Assembly (NCBI RefSeq): GCF_002005465.1
Contig: NZ_CP014691.1
Span: 3,255,001-3,319,000 of the forward strand
Direction: 5' to 3'
Origin: Neoasaia chiangmaiensis
GTDB lineage: Bacteria > Pseudomonadota > Alphaproteobacteria > Acetobacterales > Acetobacteraceae
Length of the DNA stretch: 64,000 nucleotides
The notes beneath the pieces were generated by a model that was given only the letters and a program-made list of their open reading frames with translations, made no database searches and was not told where the DNA came from. Of the stretch, positions 46,055 to 55,548 are shown piece by piece; the first letter of the stretch is position 1; each line of letters starts with the position of its first letter. A program made the position numbers and the translations under genes.

Positions 46055-46666
46055 GTGGAAAAACACCTGCATGCGATCAAAGAAGAAGGGCAGGGCATTT
46101 TAGACGCGGCAGATGAGAATCTGACCATCTTGAATCGTATCGTCCATGCATATCCCACTATGGCTAGTCTTCGTTACATTCAGCAGCGGCTCGCCTCCAT
46201 CGGGTTTGAAGCGACGACGGAGTGGGTGCTTGAGAACGATATGCTTACATTGGCCTTCGTAATTACATATGCTCGTCTTGTCCAAGGTGGCATCGGCAGT
46301 GGTGTTTCACGAAAAACGCTACCAGCCGAGCTTCGCCCCGTTCATGACAACATCATTGAGCTTCGTAATAAACGCTATGCCCACAGCGACGAACACGAAT
46401 CGATAACGAGGCGTCTAGAAGTCGGTTTCGAAGAGGGAAAGTTCGACATCAACGTCAATGTCAGCATGGGCTTTCATGTCGGGGGCGCACGCGAATGGAA
46501 ACCTCTCGTTGCGCTTCTTGATGAATTAATGGTTAGTCGGCTTCATACCCAACTTGAAAAGTTGAAGGAGAAGACGGGTCGCGAATGGTCCTTCCCTAGC
46601 GGGCCGCCACCAGAATGGGTCCGATTTGACCCCGATAATTCGGCTTCGGCAGATGATGACATCTAA
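46055..46666 (+). CDS. HEPN-like protein, possibly frameshifted at its 5' end
   Basis: This 203-aa soluble helical protein has no clear family. A motif ELRNKRYAHSDEHES near residue 105 has R-x5-H (or R-x2-H) spacing close to the R-x4-6-H of HEPN RNases. LRPVHDNIIELRNKRYAH is typical of HEPN-like domains with an R-N-K-x-x-A-H helix. The GTG start at 46055 has no RBS; the gene may truly begin at 45972 and be broken by one base at the A-run. Base composition is lower in GC than the trb region, suggesting separate transfer. It could be an abortive-infection-type toxin, but function is unproven. Confidence 0.55.
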   Translation: MEKHLHAIKEEGQGILDAADENLTILNRIVHAYPTMASLRYIQQRLASIGFEATTEWVLENDMLTLAFVITYARLVQGGIGSGVSRKTLPAELRPVHDNIIELRNKRYAHSDEHESITRRLEVGFEEGKFDINVNVSMGFHVGGAREWKPLVALLDELMVSRLHTQLEKLKEKTGREWSFPSGPPPEWVRFDPDNSASADDDI

Positions 46667-46850
46667 CGTACGTTCATGAATCAAGGTTTTTGAAACGTGC
46701 GACACCACGCTAAATCTTCGTCGGGGCGCGACGCCAGGCCAAGCTTACTTTCATCATTCTCGGCTTCTCCGCCGTCTCCCACCGGTTCTTCTGCTCCTCT
46801 GACGGGTTTCAACAACCTAGCAGGCGCCGCTTGCCCGCGCCCTGCAGCTC

Positions 46851-47453
46851 ATGCATCATTTCGGCATGCGTAGACCCTGTGTCATTTGCGGTTCGACAAA
46901 AACGGTGCGCTCCCACCTTTTGCCCGCCGCCTTTGGGCGCGATCTACGGGGCAAAGGGACAAATTTTTGGATAGGAAACACGGAGCGGCCCGGCAAAACA
47001 ATAAGCCAATCTGGTGTATTTGACCAATTCCTGTGTGATGAACATGAAACACAGATTCATGATTACGAAAATTATGCGATTGAATTCATCCGCAATTTCT
47101 CACTCTCGCAGGCCGAAATTGACGCAAGAGCTTTCCGACGCGTTACCTTCGGCGGAAACGTGTATCAAGCCCCCGACGTCTTTATGTCAGCGATCCACCA
47201 GACCGTGCTTCCTAAGGATGCCTTTATGCTGACCCCCGCCCGAGGCGTGCAATGGGAGCAGCAAGTGATCCAATTCTCCCTCAACGGTCTGGCGTTTAAT
47301 ACGAAATTAGATCACGGCGAGTGGCCGCCCGTTATCCAAGGCGCAGTACTCAACCAGACACCGAACTGGCTCGCAAGTGGAGTCCATCACTGGGGTGAGA
47401 GGGAGTGGGAAGGATTCAAGGCGGCAGCAGCTCAAATGCAGAGCGGTGCATAA
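46851..47453 (+). CDS. Small protein with HNH/treble-clef-like zinc motif
   Basis: This 200-aa protein starts with RPCVICGSTKTVRSHLLPAA, a C-x2-C pair followed by a His, and later has FLCDEHETQIHDYENYA. Cys/Cys/His/Cys/His spacing of this kind occurs in HNH endonuclease-like domains, but the full HNH active site is not evident. ATG at 46851 or 46866 could be used. It is 184 bp after the HEPN-like gene and on the same strand. The bases before it hold no gene. Together with the 331-aa gene downstream it looks like accessory, perhaps defence, cargo. Confidence 0.6.
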   Translation: MHHFGMRRPCVICGSTKTVRSHLLPAAFGRDLRGKGTNFWIGNTERPGKTISQSGVFDQFLCDEHETQIHDYENYAIEFIRNFSLSQAEIDARAFRRVTFGGNVYQAPDVFMSAIHQTVLPKDAFMLTPARGVQWEQQVIQFSLNGLAFNTKLDHGEWPPVIQGAVLNQTPNWLASGVHHWGEREWEGFKAAAAQMQSGA

Positions 47454-47740
47454 AATCCATGAATCACGTACCACCAATTGAGGCGCAGGATAAAAATCAT
47501 CTAGCCTGGAGATATCGCCTGCGAATGTCTGGTAGCCGCTCGCTTTGCCCGAAAGCTGCCAATCCGCTCTCCCCCAAAGCCGCCTGTTTGCGCCTTCACG
47601 ACCGTTGGTCAAAGTGGCGTGTATCAAAGTTCTTAACTACTTTTGAGGCAAATCATGCATACTGTCGCACGATCCCGGCACCGCCATTACGGTGGCGGCC
47701 GCGTGCTACGATCCGATTTAAGTGAAATAGACGTCAGACC

Positions 47741-48736
47741 ATGCGCGGTAACGAAACACGCAATCAGCACTTTGTATCCCAGGTTGAGCAGAGGCTCAAC
47801 GCGAGCAATCCAAACAGCACCAACGGTAATTCCCGGATTTACTCGTTTCGCATCAAGGATCGAGAGGCTTACCGGATTGAGCTAGAGAATCCCCGTGGGC
47901 GTACGATCGCATCGACCTTATCGATGCTTGACCTCTTCAGCTTCGACGTGCCGGGAGGTGGCCCGCTGCGTATGAATCTCGAGGCGCTGTTCCACAAGTA
48001 CGAAGCGAATGTCGCGATCCACACCAAAAGCCTGCTCGAGAAGCTGGCAGCGGGTAGCGCGGACATCAAAACTGAGCTTATCGATCTGTTCGCCGCGAAA
48101 TTGCTGAACTTCGTCCGCAATCCTTTCTGCATCCAGAAGGTGTTGAACAGCTTTTCCGGTGTTGGACAATACGAGCCTACTGATCCGGAACTGCTCGCCG
48201 TCTATAGACGGATCGTCAAAGGACAGAAGCCGCATCAGGCCCATCTATGCCAGCAAATCGACGTATCGCAGGAAGCCTATGTTGAGTGGCTCCGGCTGAT
48301 CTTCGTTCTGTTGATGCAAATCGGGGACGACCAGCCGAACCTGTTCGAAGGCATGATCAAGGGGCTTTTTGAGGCGCGTGACACGCAGGCTGCAGCCTTT
48401 GTCTGGACCTACAACCAAGGCGTCTGCCTGCTATCAGATCGAAGCTACTGCCAGCCCATTCCAGACGGCGCTCACATGGCGATGTCCTTCAATCTATGCT
48501 CCACCGCCTTCGTAGACTACGTTTTCGCCGACGCCGCGACCCTGGTTGAAGGTCGCGCTGCGCCTGCGTTTGTGGCGAATGCCTTAACCGCCTGGCGGCA
48601 GCGGCCCCAGGCCACAATTAATGTGACAGTGACAAAGAACAATCGCCCAATGTTGGCCCGCTACAATCGGAGAATTATCGAGCAGGCACGCGAACGGGTC
48701 TACTGTGCGGAGAAGACTGGCATCATGCTGGCATAG
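47741..48736 (+). CDS. Unknown protein, DUF4238-like N-terminus
   Basis: This 331-aa protein begins NETRNQHFVSQVEQRLNASN, which recalls the NQHYVPQ start of DUF4238 proteins, a family without known function that is frequent in accessory regions. The rest is mostly helical (HKYEANVAIHTKSLLEKLAA, YVEWLRLIFVLLMQIGDD), with a beta segment near LLSDRSYCQPIPDG. No catalytic motif is obvious. It is separated by 287 bp without a gene from the HNH-like gene. The low GC of 45.9-48.8 kb suggests a common origin for these three genes. The similarity is weak. Confidence 0.6.
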   Translation: MRGNETRNQHFVSQVEQRLNASNPNSTNGNSRIYSFRIKDREAYRIELENPRGRTIASTLSMLDLFSFDVPGGGPLRMNLEALFHKYEANVAIHTKSLLEKLAAGSADIKTELIDLFAAKLLNFVRNPFCIQKVLNSFSGVGQYEPTDPELLAVYRRIVKGQKPHQAHLCQQIDVSQEAYVEWLRLIFVLLMQIGDDQPNLFEGMIKGLFEARDTQAAAFVWTYNQGVCLLSDRSYCQPIPDGAHMAMSFNLCSTAFVDYVFADAATLVEGRAAPAFVANALTAWRQRPQATINVTVTKNNRPMLARYNRRIIEQARERVYCAEKTGIMLA

Positions 48737-48888
48737 CCAACCTGGCGCAGGTTAATGGCAACTTTTCTAAACATTTGGCGACCAAAACCCTTCGGTCCTC
48801 TCCCGCCTTCAAAGCCGACAATCCTTACGCAGTTGGTTAACTTCGCAATCTGGTCGGTGCGGGCAGAGCCGTTGAGGCAAAGCGAGCA

Positions 48889-51800
48889 TTAGCCTGTTAA
48901 ATCAATTCCAACGACTGCTAGCCTCACCTGATGGTTCAACTGCACCTCAAGGCTGGTTGCAAAGCTGTGCAGCCGCCCCAGCAGGGCCGAGAAATCAATC
49001 GCGGATCCGGTATCCGGGCATCGCCAAGTGCGGCGCTCGTTCATGGTCACAAGTAGGCAACCCGCCCGGCAATCATCATGTTGCATATACTGCCCGACTA
49101 GCTGGCATTCCAAAGCCTTCTCGAGATCGACAACGGAATACCCATTATTGGCAAGTTTCAATTCGATCACGGCCTTCGCATTCGAGCGCACCGAGAGGAG
49201 ACGAATGTCCGTTTCCTTGTCATTGACCACGAGCGCCTCACGATCGACACGATAAGCTCCATTCTCGCGTTCCTGCAGGCGCTTGGCGAACCATACCTGC
49301 ATATCCTTTTCCTTTTCGATACCGACCAGGATCGATCGCTCGGAAAACTCGTGCGCGCGAATATCGTGCTGTAAATCGGCAAGCCGATCCATCATCAGCC
49401 GGAACATGCCGTTGCAGCCCACCTGCGGGGCTTCGCCATAAAGCTCGATCTGCGAAAGATCGCGATCGGCCAGTGGGGGCCCTTCAGCTTCACTGGCCGC
49501 TTTCTCGCGCGCAATCTGGTCAAGCCTGTCTTTGAAACGGGCAAACAACGGGTCATTGCGCATAGCCTGCTTGATGGCCCAAGCCTCAGCGCCAGTGTGG
49601 GCGAGCAGAGCACTCAACACCGCTCCACGGCCATCCTGCGCCTCGTCGCGCGCAGTCGGACTGAAGACTCCGCCGCCCGCCCGGTCAATATCATCAGAGA
49701 GGCGGATTTCGGCATAGGCCAGCCTGACCAGTGAAAGAAGCATGGCGGGGGTGAAGTCCTGGTCAGTTAAATCGAGACAGAAGCGGACGCTGCGTCGGTC
49801 ACCGAGCATGGCGAACAAATTTTCGCACAGGCGATACCGGGTTGGCGGATCAAGCATTCCGATATGTTGTTCCAGCAACCCAATAGCCTGTTGCGGCGCA
49901 GTGCTCAGCAAGAGCATCAACCAGAGCAGCGCGAAAGGCTTGCCAAGGCCATCCGACAAGTGGTTCTGCGCCAGAGTGATCAGACAGGATCGGTCGAATG
50001 AACTTCGAAGCAGGTAATCAATCGCCCCCTCAAGATGCCCATTCATTCGAGCCTGCTGCTGGTCACCGTCGAACGCCGCATTGGTTGTCGACAGCCACGC
50101 CCATACGCGCGGTGCGCAGAACTCAAGGACACGCTGGTCAGCCTGCAAGAGAAACCCGAGCAATCTCGGAAATTCAAAACTAACGGCATCATCTAGCTCG
50201 GCTAAAAGCTCCTTGCCAAGCGTGGCCTCAACGGCCTCAGGCTGATGCGTGACCAGATCCGCTATCCATGGGGGCAAGCCATTGAGCTCGACAAGTGCCA
50301 AGCGAGTTGCTGTCTCGGCATACTTACGTTCGAGATCACGTGCCCAACCCGGTTGCTCCGCCTCCGCATAAACCCCTGCGAGCGCATGGATCCACGTGTT
50401 CCAAACAGTGTTTCGTTCATCAGCAGCGCGCTCGCTGCGCAGCGGAACCTCGATAGTGCGCCAATAGGCGCAGAACACAGCGCGCACTCGTTCGGTGATC
50501 GCATCGTTGAAATGGGCCGAGATTGATGTGCTGTCCCAACGGGCACCCCAACATAGGTCTTTGGGGTCACTTTCAAGAGTCTGCGCAAAATCCCAAACTA
50601 TCTTGGAAATACTCGCCTTTGAGAAATAGGCGTTAGGATCACGCAAGACGTCCTGCCGCCAGTCGATCCAAGTCTGGACAGCCGCAGCTTCCTCCGCCTC
50701 GCGCGCCTCTGTCTGCTTCTTCCACTCTGCTTCCTGCGCCACATAGGACTGATCCGGCTTCGCAGGAACGAGCCATCGCTCCAGCTTTTCGAGCCAAGCC
50801 GGATTATCTTTCGCAACGTCGCGCAGCGCTGCGACCCTGTCCTCAACCATCTGACCATCGACACGAGGCAGATATAGAGCGTCGCGGAAAGCCCCGGCTC
50901 GGATGCGCTGATCAAGTCCGGTGTCAGCCGCCACCTCCAACAACCAGTCGAAATCATCATAGTCAATTGGATTAACGGTCGAGCCGTAAACGATGTTCAT
51001 TCCGAACTCGTCGTCATTACGGGCCGGCACATGGGCAGCGCAAAAGTGCCCCTCCGCTAAGTAGATGAATTTTCGCCAACTTCTAGGAGCATGGCGGAGC
51101 CACTCGATCACTTCTTCTGCAGGCTTTTTATCGCCAAATTCATTGTCCTTCAGGCGGGCAGCGATCACGGCGGCCTCGACCAATCCCTCGGGAGGCCGAA
51201 GGGTGTTGTCGAATTGACGCAGGCAAAACGCTGCCAGCGCCGACGTGAGGTGCCGATATCTGCTCGCATAATGCGGCCAGTGTTCGACGCGCTCGATGCT
51301 GTCTTCGATCAGGCGCGCTAACAAGTCGCGCAGCAACGTAACCTCCCCGTCAGGAAGCGTCCAAAGCGGTATCAGCCTTGGCAGTGTCCATTCGATCCCG
51401 CCGACATTGCGTTTGTCGACGTTAATCTGTCCAAGAAGCCGGACGAACTCTTCAGCTGAAAGATGCTTAGGAAAAAGTGGGTCAATCACCCCCTCCTTCA
51501 CGCGCGATGGCCAGTGCGGCTCGCTCAGTAGTGATGCGACCAGGTTCGACAGCTCGCCGGGTGCTGTCATCTCTGCAAGAGCCGTAACAGCCGTCACACG
51601 ATCGGTCGGCAACGCCTGGGGATCATTCGCCACTTCTGTTGCAATATCGCAGCAGTCTTCGATGCGCGCCGCTTGTATGAGATCGATCAGCAGTTCGCGG
51701 ACTTCTGGGCTGGTGCTTCGTTCTTGCCAAAGCCTGCGGACGGTAGGCGACAGATCGGACGACGCAAAACGCAATACCTGAGGATAGGGAATGCGCACCC

Positions 51801-53250
51801 CGCGCCAGCCATCGCCTCCATAGCGTTCGACATAGGCCGCGAGGATACGGGAGCGCGCATTTACAGAAAAACTCTCCGGGTCGCCGTCATCCATCAAGGC
51901 CTCGGGCTCTCGGCGCACCATCTCGTCACGTACAGCGTCGTTTGTTATCGCCAACCAAGCCGCGACTGGGCGCATTGAAGGGAATACCAGATCCCGACCA
52001 TAGCATTCGCCGAACAGGAGTCGAAACAACGCTGCCCTTGACATTTGGCCATCGGCGCTGAGGCGCTGAAGTCGTTGGGCCGCGAGAAATTCGGAAGTTG
52101 ACCGGTGGTGAAACCGGACACGTCCATAACTGGCAAACCCGAACAACGGACGCTGCAGCAATTCAGCTCGGTCGCTTTCCGACCAGTCATGGAGAATGAT
52201 CGACGGGTCGATCGCTGCTTCTGCCTCGTGTGCGTCAAGCGACAGGTCTGAAAAACGGATGGTTCTCTTGCGAGTCAGCACCTGCGCGAGTGCCAGCCGC
52301 TCGGCACCATCAAGGGCTCGTGCATCGGGCAGGCGGATGTGGCGCTTGCGCTCCCCTGTTTCCTGAAGTTTGTGACGGATATCTTCGGCGATCTGTTCAG
52401 AGCGGGTCCCCAGACGCTTATATTCGTTCCAATACGCACAGATCTCGATCAGTTCTTGAGGGCGTCGAGCGAACTCCCAAGCACGTTTATGGTCAATCTC
52501 CGCTAGTATTCCAGCTATGTTCTTGACTTTCTTGACTTCAGCAATCTGCTTGATCTGCTCGTTGCTCAACGGTGTGAGCCCGACGATACGGACGCCACTT
52601 TGCGGGTCATGGTCGAGCGGTGTTTTTTTCGTTTGTGACCGCTGCTTGCGTACCTCGCCGCTAATCAGACGCCGGAACTCTGCATCAGGATCTCTAGCAA
52701 TATCCGGCGGCGGTGCTGGTTCGACGACAGGCACTTCACTAGCAAATGCATCAAAATCGAGCGCAATCGGCCGACTGGTGACGACAATCTTTGCCCGGTG
52801 AAGCTGGCCACCTATCGCGAGCGTGAGTTTGCGCAACGCGAGCCGGAAGCTGCCGTGAGACAACAGGAGTTCGTCGGCAGAATCGAGAAAGAAATGCGCT
52901 TCGGAGTGACCGTCGGCCAACCACTGCCGATAGCGCATCGTCTGTTCTCGGTCGAACAGGAGCGATAGTTCAGTCGTCGCAACAGCTTCGAGGCTGAGAA
53001 AGAACGCAGCCTTTTCATCGGCGAACAACCGCCTCGCCGTCTCCCGGCATTCATGGGTCTTGCCGGCCCCTGCGGCCGAGATCAGCAAAACCCTAGGTAA
53101 TACTAGCAAATCATCCCATGTGAGACGCCCGCCAAGCCCCATAGCCCCGAGCGCATCCAGCTTGTCGGGGTCGCTGACTTCCTTCCGGCCGAGATCACGA
53201 AACGATCGCTGAACAGTGGAATTTTGATACTGCTTCTGAGCGCCTGCCAT
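48889..53250 (-). CDS. NACHT/STAND-like NTPase with C-terminal PD-(D/E)xK-like domain
   Basis: This 1453-aa protein has a NACHT-like ATPase in its first 350 residues: Walker A LISAAGAGKTHECRE near 61, Walker B AHFFLDSADELLL near 120 and the sensor IVVTSRPIALDF. A very long helical middle follows (about 400-1250), probably alpha-solenoid repeats that sense a ligand. Near residues 1340-1365, KETDIRLLSV and KAVIELKLANN give the D...E-x-K pattern of PD-(D/E)xK nucleases. Such sensor-ATPase-nuclease proteins resemble anti-phage STAND systems (Avs-like), though Avs nucleases are usually N-terminal. It is monocistronic, with start ATG at 53250. It probably cuts DNA after phage recognition; that is inference. 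Confidence 0.78.
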   Translation of the reverse strand: MAGAQKQYQNSTVQRSFRDLGRKEVSDPDKLDALGAMGLGGRLTWDDLLVLPRVLLISAAGAGKTHECRETARRLFADEKAAFFLSLEAVATTELSLLFDREQTMRYRQWLADGHSEAHFFLDSADELLLSHGSFRLALRKLTLAIGGQLHRAKIVVTSRPIALDFDAFASEVPVVEPAPPPDIARDPDAEFRRLISGEVRKQRSQTKKTPLDHDPQSGVRIVGLTPLSNEQIKQIAEVKKVKNIAGILAEIDHKRAWEFARRPQELIEICAYWNEYKRLGTRSEQIAEDIRHKLQETGERKRHIRLPDARALDGAERLALAQVLTRKRTIRFSDLSLDAHEAEAAIDPSIILHDWSESDRAELLQRPLFGFASYGRVRFHHRSTSEFLAAQRLQRLSADGQMSRAALFRLLFGECYGRDLVFPSMRPVAAWLAITNDAVRDEMVRREPEALMDDGDPESFSVNARSRILAAYVERYGGDGWRGVRIPYPQVLRFASSDLSPTVRRLWQERSTSPEVRELLIDLIQAARIEDCCDIATEVANDPQALPTDRVTAVTALAEMTAPGELSNLVASLLSEPHWPSRVKEGVIDPLFPKHLSAEEFVRLLGQINVDKRNVGGIEWTLPRLIPLWTLPDGEVTLLRDLLARLIEDSIERVEHWPHYASRYRHLTSALAAFCLRQFDNTLRPPEGLVEAAVIAARLKDNEFGDKKPAEEVIEWLRHAPRSWRKFIYLAEGHFCAAHVPARNDDEFGMNIVYGSTVNPIDYDDFDWLLEVAADTGLDQRIRAGAFRDALYLPRVDGQMVEDRVAALRDVAKDNPAWLEKLERWLVPAKPDQSYVAQEAEWKKQTEAREAEEAAAVQTWIDWRQDVLRDPNAYFSKASISKIVWDFAQTLESDPKDLCWGARWDSTSISAHFNDAITERVRAVFCAYWRTIEVPLRSERAADERNTVWNTWIHALAGVYAEAEQPGWARDLERKYAETATRLALVELNGLPPWIADLVTHQPEAVEATLGKELLAELDDAVSFEFPRLLGFLLQADQRVLEFCAPRVWAWLSTTNAAFDGDQQQARMNGHLEGAIDYLLRSSFDRSCLITLAQNHLSDGLGKPFALLWLMLLLSTAPQQAIGLLEQHIGMLDPPTRYRLCENLFAMLGDRRSVRFCLDLTDQDFTPAMLLSLVRLAYAEIRLSDDIDRAGGGVFSPTARDEAQDGRGAVLSALLAHTGAEAWAIKQAMRNDPLFARFKDRLDQIAREKAASEAEGPPLADRDLSQIELYGEAPQVGCNGMFRLMMDRLADLQHDIRAHEFSERSILVGIEKEKDMQVWFAKRLQERENGAYRVDREALVVNDKETDIRLLSVRSNAKAVIELKLANNGYSVVDLEKALECQLVGQYMQHDDCRAGCLLVTMNERRTWRCPDTGSAIDFSALLGRLHSFATSLEVQLNHQVRLAVVGIDLTG

Positions 53251-53797
53251 TCGTTTCTAACTGCCCATCTTATTCTGCTGGCGCAAGTACAATTCATGCC
53301 GAGGCCTGCCGCCTGCGTCGCCTATCGGCCGCTTCTGTCTGAACCCGACGGTCATGGTGGCTGTGGTGAATGGTCGACATGGCTGAAAGCTGCCGCACCG
53401 TCGACCCGGGCACGCAAGTATTGGGCAATAGTGTGGAAACGGCGTTTCGCTATTCTGTTGGTGGTGTGCGGTGACCGGCGGGAATTTCGGGTCACAGCGA
53501 GAAATCGGCGGGTTTGCGGACTAATTGGAATTCGAACACCTACAACGAATTAATCGATTGGTGCTTGGCTAACTCTGAGTAAATGCCGCTTTTCAGAGAG
53601 GCGGACAACTTATTTGAACGGCCGGGATGCGGTAAAAGCCTTCGCGAACGTCGCCCATGTGGATATCCGCTTCTTGCTTACACAAAGCCGATCTTCTGTC
53701 CTCCTCCCTTCTTGTCCGATAGCGGATATTCCGCCTTCCCCCCTTTTTCGAAGTCCCATGTATTTACCGCACATCAGCAAGCTGTCTATGGCGTCCT
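53251..53797. other. 547-bp gap without a recognisable gene
   Basis: Short frames occur on both strands (for example - strand 53610-53801), but none has an RBS, plausible codon use or a family I know. The stretch lies between the divergently placed NACHT gene start and the LLM oxidoreductase stop. It should contain the NACHT promoter near 53251-53400. Confidence 0.5.
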
Positions 53798-54817
53798 TCA
53801 ACGCCAGCCGAGGACTGGCGCCACGTGCGTGAGGATCGCCTCGATGACATGGGCGTTATACGCAACACCAAGCTGGTTCGGCACGGTCAGCAGGAGCGTG
53901 TCGGCCTCGGCGATCGCTTCATCCCCACGAAGCTGCTCGATCAGCACGTCCGGCTCCGCAGCATAACTGCGCCCGAAGATCGCGCGCGTGGTCTCGTCGA
54001 GCATGCCGACATGGTCGGCGTCCTGACGGCCGCCGAAATACGCACGATCCCTATCGTTCACCAGTGCGAAGATGCTGCGGCTGACCGAGACACGCGGGGC
54101 GCGGGCATGCCCAGCGTCCTTCCACGCCGCGCGATAGGCGCGGATTTGCCGGGCCTGCTGGACATGAAACGGCTCGCCGGTCTCGTCGTCCTTCAGCGTC
54201 GAGCTTTGTAGGTTCATCCCCATCTTCGCTGCCCAGATGGCAGTCGCATCCGAGCCTGACCCCCACCAGATGCGGTCCCGCAGCCCTTCGGAGAATGGCT
54301 CCAGTCGCAGCAGGCCATGCGGGTTGGGGAACATCGGGTTTGGGTTGGGTCGGGCGAAGCCTTCTCCCCTGAGTAGCTCGAGAAACACCTCGGCGTGCTG
54401 TCGCCCCATATCGGCGTCGGTCTGGCCCTCGGCTGGCTGGTAGCCGAAATGCCGCCAGCCATCGACGACCTGCTCGGGGGAGCCACGGCTGATGCCGAGT
54501 TGCAGCCGACCCCCAGCGATCAGATCGGCCGAGCTTGCGTCCTCGACCATGTAGAACGGGTTTTCATACCGCATGTCGATCACGCCGGTGCCGATCTCGA
54601 TGCGGCTGGTCTTCGCCCCCACGGCGGCGAGCAGCGGGAAGGGCGAGGCAAGCTGCCGTGCGAAGTGATGGACGCGGAAATAGGCGCCGTCCGCACCCAG
54701 TTCCTCGGCCGCCACGGCGAGATCGATGGATTGCAGCAGGACGTCGGCCGCCGAACGTGCCTGCGATTGCGGCGACGGCGTCCAGTGTCCAAACGAGAGA
54801 AAGCCAATCTTCTTCAT
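53798..54817 (-). CDS. LLM-class flavin-dependent oxidoreductase
   Basis: This 339-aa luciferase-like monooxygenase starts MKKIGFLSFGHWTPSP and contains AEELGADGAYFRVHHFARQL, IEIGTGVIDMRYENPFYMVE and RLQLGISRGSPEQVVDGW, all typical of the family that uses FMN/F420 in a TIM barrel. The substrate cannot be read from sequence. It is intact and 78 bp from the HU gene on the same strand. It looks like chromosomal-type metabolic cargo. Confidence 0.88.
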   Translation of the reverse strand: MKKIGFLSFGHWTPSPQSQARSAADVLLQSIDLAVAAEELGADGAYFRVHHFARQLASPFPLLAAVGAKTSRIEIGTGVIDMRYENPFYMVEDASSADLIAGGRLQLGISRGSPEQVVDGWRHFGYQPAEGQTDADMGRQHAEVFLELLRGEGFARPNPNPMFPNPHGLLRLEPFSEGLRDRIWWGSGSDATAIWAAKMGMNLQSSTLKDDETGEPFHVQQARQIRAYRAAWKDAGHARAPRVSVSRSIFALVNDRDRAYFGGRQDADHVGMLDETTRAIFGRSYAAEPDVLIEQLRGDEAIAEADTLLLTVPNQLGVAYNAHVIEAILTHVAPVLGWR

Positions 54818-54895
54818 CGGATCCTACGCCCCAATCTGTGCAACGGCCTGTAGTTTGCCATGTCTTTCCGACTGGAAAGAGATGCCCCGGCTTCG

Positions 54896-55270
54896 TTAGG
54901 TCCGCTTGCGGCCTGCCGCCTTTGGCGGGGCTGCCTTTACTGCCACCTTCTTGGCTGCTGGCGCTTTCGCGGGGGTTTTCTTCGCAGGGGGCTTCGGGAG
55001 CGCCAGCGCGTCTTTCGCACCCTTTCCGGCCGAGAAGGCCAGTTTGCGCGACGCCGGGATCTCGATGCTCTCGCCGGTGGCCGGATTGCGGCCCTGCCGA
55101 GCGGCGAGCTGACGGGCGGAGAATTTTCCAAAGCCGGTCAGCGTCACGTCCTCGCCCTTCTTCGCGGCGGCAAGAATGCCATCCAGCAGGGCGTCCAGAA
55201 CCTCCCTGACCTCGGTCTTGGAGCGGTCGGTCGACTGGGCAATCTGATCGATCAGGTCGGATGTCTTCAT
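54896..55270 (-). CDS. HU-family DNA-binding protein with Lys/Ala/Pro tail
   Basis: This 124-aa protein has a complete HU fold (MKTSDLIDQIAQSTDRSKTE, GFGKFSARQLAARQGRNPAT, IPASRKLAFSAGKGAK; residues 1-90). A 34-residue basic tail then runs PKPPAKKTPAKAPAAKKVAV to RKRT, like the histone H1-type extension of some actinobacterial and alphaproteobacterial HU proteins. The tail would add non-specific DNA binding. The start at 55270 gives the canonical HU N-terminus; a 27-residue upstream extension is in frame but not HU-like. It is a chromosome-architecture protein carried as cargo. Confidence 0.9.
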   Translation of the reverse strand: MKTSDLIDQIAQSTDRSKTEVREVLDALLDGILAAAKKGEDVTLTGFGKFSARQLAARQGRNPATGESIEIPASRKLAFSAGKGAKDALALPKPPAKKTPAKAPAAKKVAVKAAPPKAAGRKRT

Positions 55271-55481
55271 GGCGAGTCCAATGGTCCGGTGTTGATTTTG
55301 ATGTCCAGCACAGTGAAGCAGGGAAGCCTGTTCGACAATTCTGAATGTCATCGAAGAAACCGCTCAAAGCATTAAAAACTTGGGGCACTGCCCCCGGCGC
55401 ACTTCGTAACGTCTTCCGCCCGGCTTCCTTCGCTGCGCTCCGTGCAGCCGGTTCCCCGCGAAGCCGTCACGCCGTTTGCAC

Positions 55482-55548
55482 CCCCGCTGCTCGCCGCGAG
55501 GCAGAGGAACAGCGGGGGCTGTTCCTCGCGGAACAAAGGGCAAAGACC
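55482..55548 (+). promoter_or_regulatory. Interlocked-palindrome leader of methyltransferase copy B
   Basis: The arms A ccccgctg (55482-55489), B ccgcgagg (55494-55501), A' cagcgggg (55510-55517) and B' cctcgcgg (55524-55531) repeat the layout before copy A with identical spacing. Between A and the start codon there are only two base differences from copy A, both outside the paired arms. This supports an RNA or DNA structure rather than coding sequence. Confidence 0.55.
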
